Assembly (NCBI RefSeq): GCF_025698545.1
Contig: NC_068569.1
Location: 5,208,001 to 5,272,000 of the forward strand
Source: Gossypium raimondii
Lineage: Eukaryota; Streptophyta; Magnoliopsida; Malvales; Malvaceae
DNA: 64,000 nucleotides
Direction of reading: 5' to 3'
Shown here one piece after another: positions 63,799 to 64,000 of this stretch; position 1 is the stretch's first letter, and every line of letters begins with the position of its first letter. Below the pieces are notes generated by a model. That model was not told the DNA's origin, made no database searches, and worked only from the letters and a program-made list of their open reading frames with translations. The position numbers were made by a program, and so were the translations under genes.

Positions 63799-64000
63799 CT
63801 GAGGGAAACATAATAGATACCGTTGGAAACAAGATCAAAAATTAGGAAGAAATGGAATTTTCAAGTGCCTAAGATCTTAAAAATATTGGAAAGAAAATTA
63901 CAACAATGTCTATCAACAAATAGTCAAAGAATAGTGATAAGTGAAGGTTTTTCTAGAATCCTATGCTCAACGTGAGCCCCATTACATAATACCATCTTAT

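Overview
This is a stretch of nuclear chromosome from a flowering plant. Genes are split by AT-rich GT-AG introns, intergenic DNA is very AT-rich, and the proteins are closest to eudicot families. The LTR retrotransposon remnants in the right third begin TGTAACACC and carry many copies of an ACACGGCC/CCCGTGT motif. I associate this LTR type with Malvaceae, above all cotton (Gossypium), so a Gossypium species is the best guess; that assignment rests on remembered sequence style, not on a search.

Layout. (1) 156-4524, minus: most of a chloroplast outer-envelope Omp85 gene (OEP80), whose 3' end lies off the left edge. (2) 4.5-11.6 kb: intergenic DNA dominated by a decayed two-level tandem repeat at 6.18-8.1 kb. 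(3) 11590-17464, plus: a complete eight-exon copper P1B-ATPase (HMA5 type). (4) 20230-21604, plus: a mitochondrial ADP/ATP carrier. (5) 21.6-27.5 kb: gene-poor. (6) 28362-34416, plus: the RING-H2 E3 ligase BIG BROTHER, with transposon remnants in its introns. (7) 37692-38867, plus: an intronless extensin built from exactly twenty 16-residue repeats. (8) 40863-43097, plus: an intronless DYW-class PPR protein. (9) 43971-48303, minus: a ten-exon class 3 aldehyde dehydrogenase (ALDH3F1 type), with a 720-bp inverted-repeat element and 9-bp target duplication in intron 2. (10) 48.3-63.2 kb: a transposon graveyard with a perfect-looking hairpin, a CpG-rich palindrome cluster, a LINE RNase H fragment split by a solo LTR, and a second, longer solo LTR nested in a related LTR fragment. 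(11) 63245-63798, minus: the last two exons of a tRNA 2-thiouridylase (MnmA/TRMU type), running off the right edge.

The genes are unrelated housekeeping and developmental loci: plastid protein assembly, copper transport, mitochondrial nucleotide exchange, organ-size control, cell wall, organelle RNA editing, aldehyde detoxification and tRNA thiolation. I see no gene cluster or operon-like organisation. Exon coordinates were derived by hand from GT-AG sites, reading-frame continuity and family knowledge; every exon junction listed keeps frame. The unusual content is in the repeats and nested elements. I found no convincing new protein-coding system.
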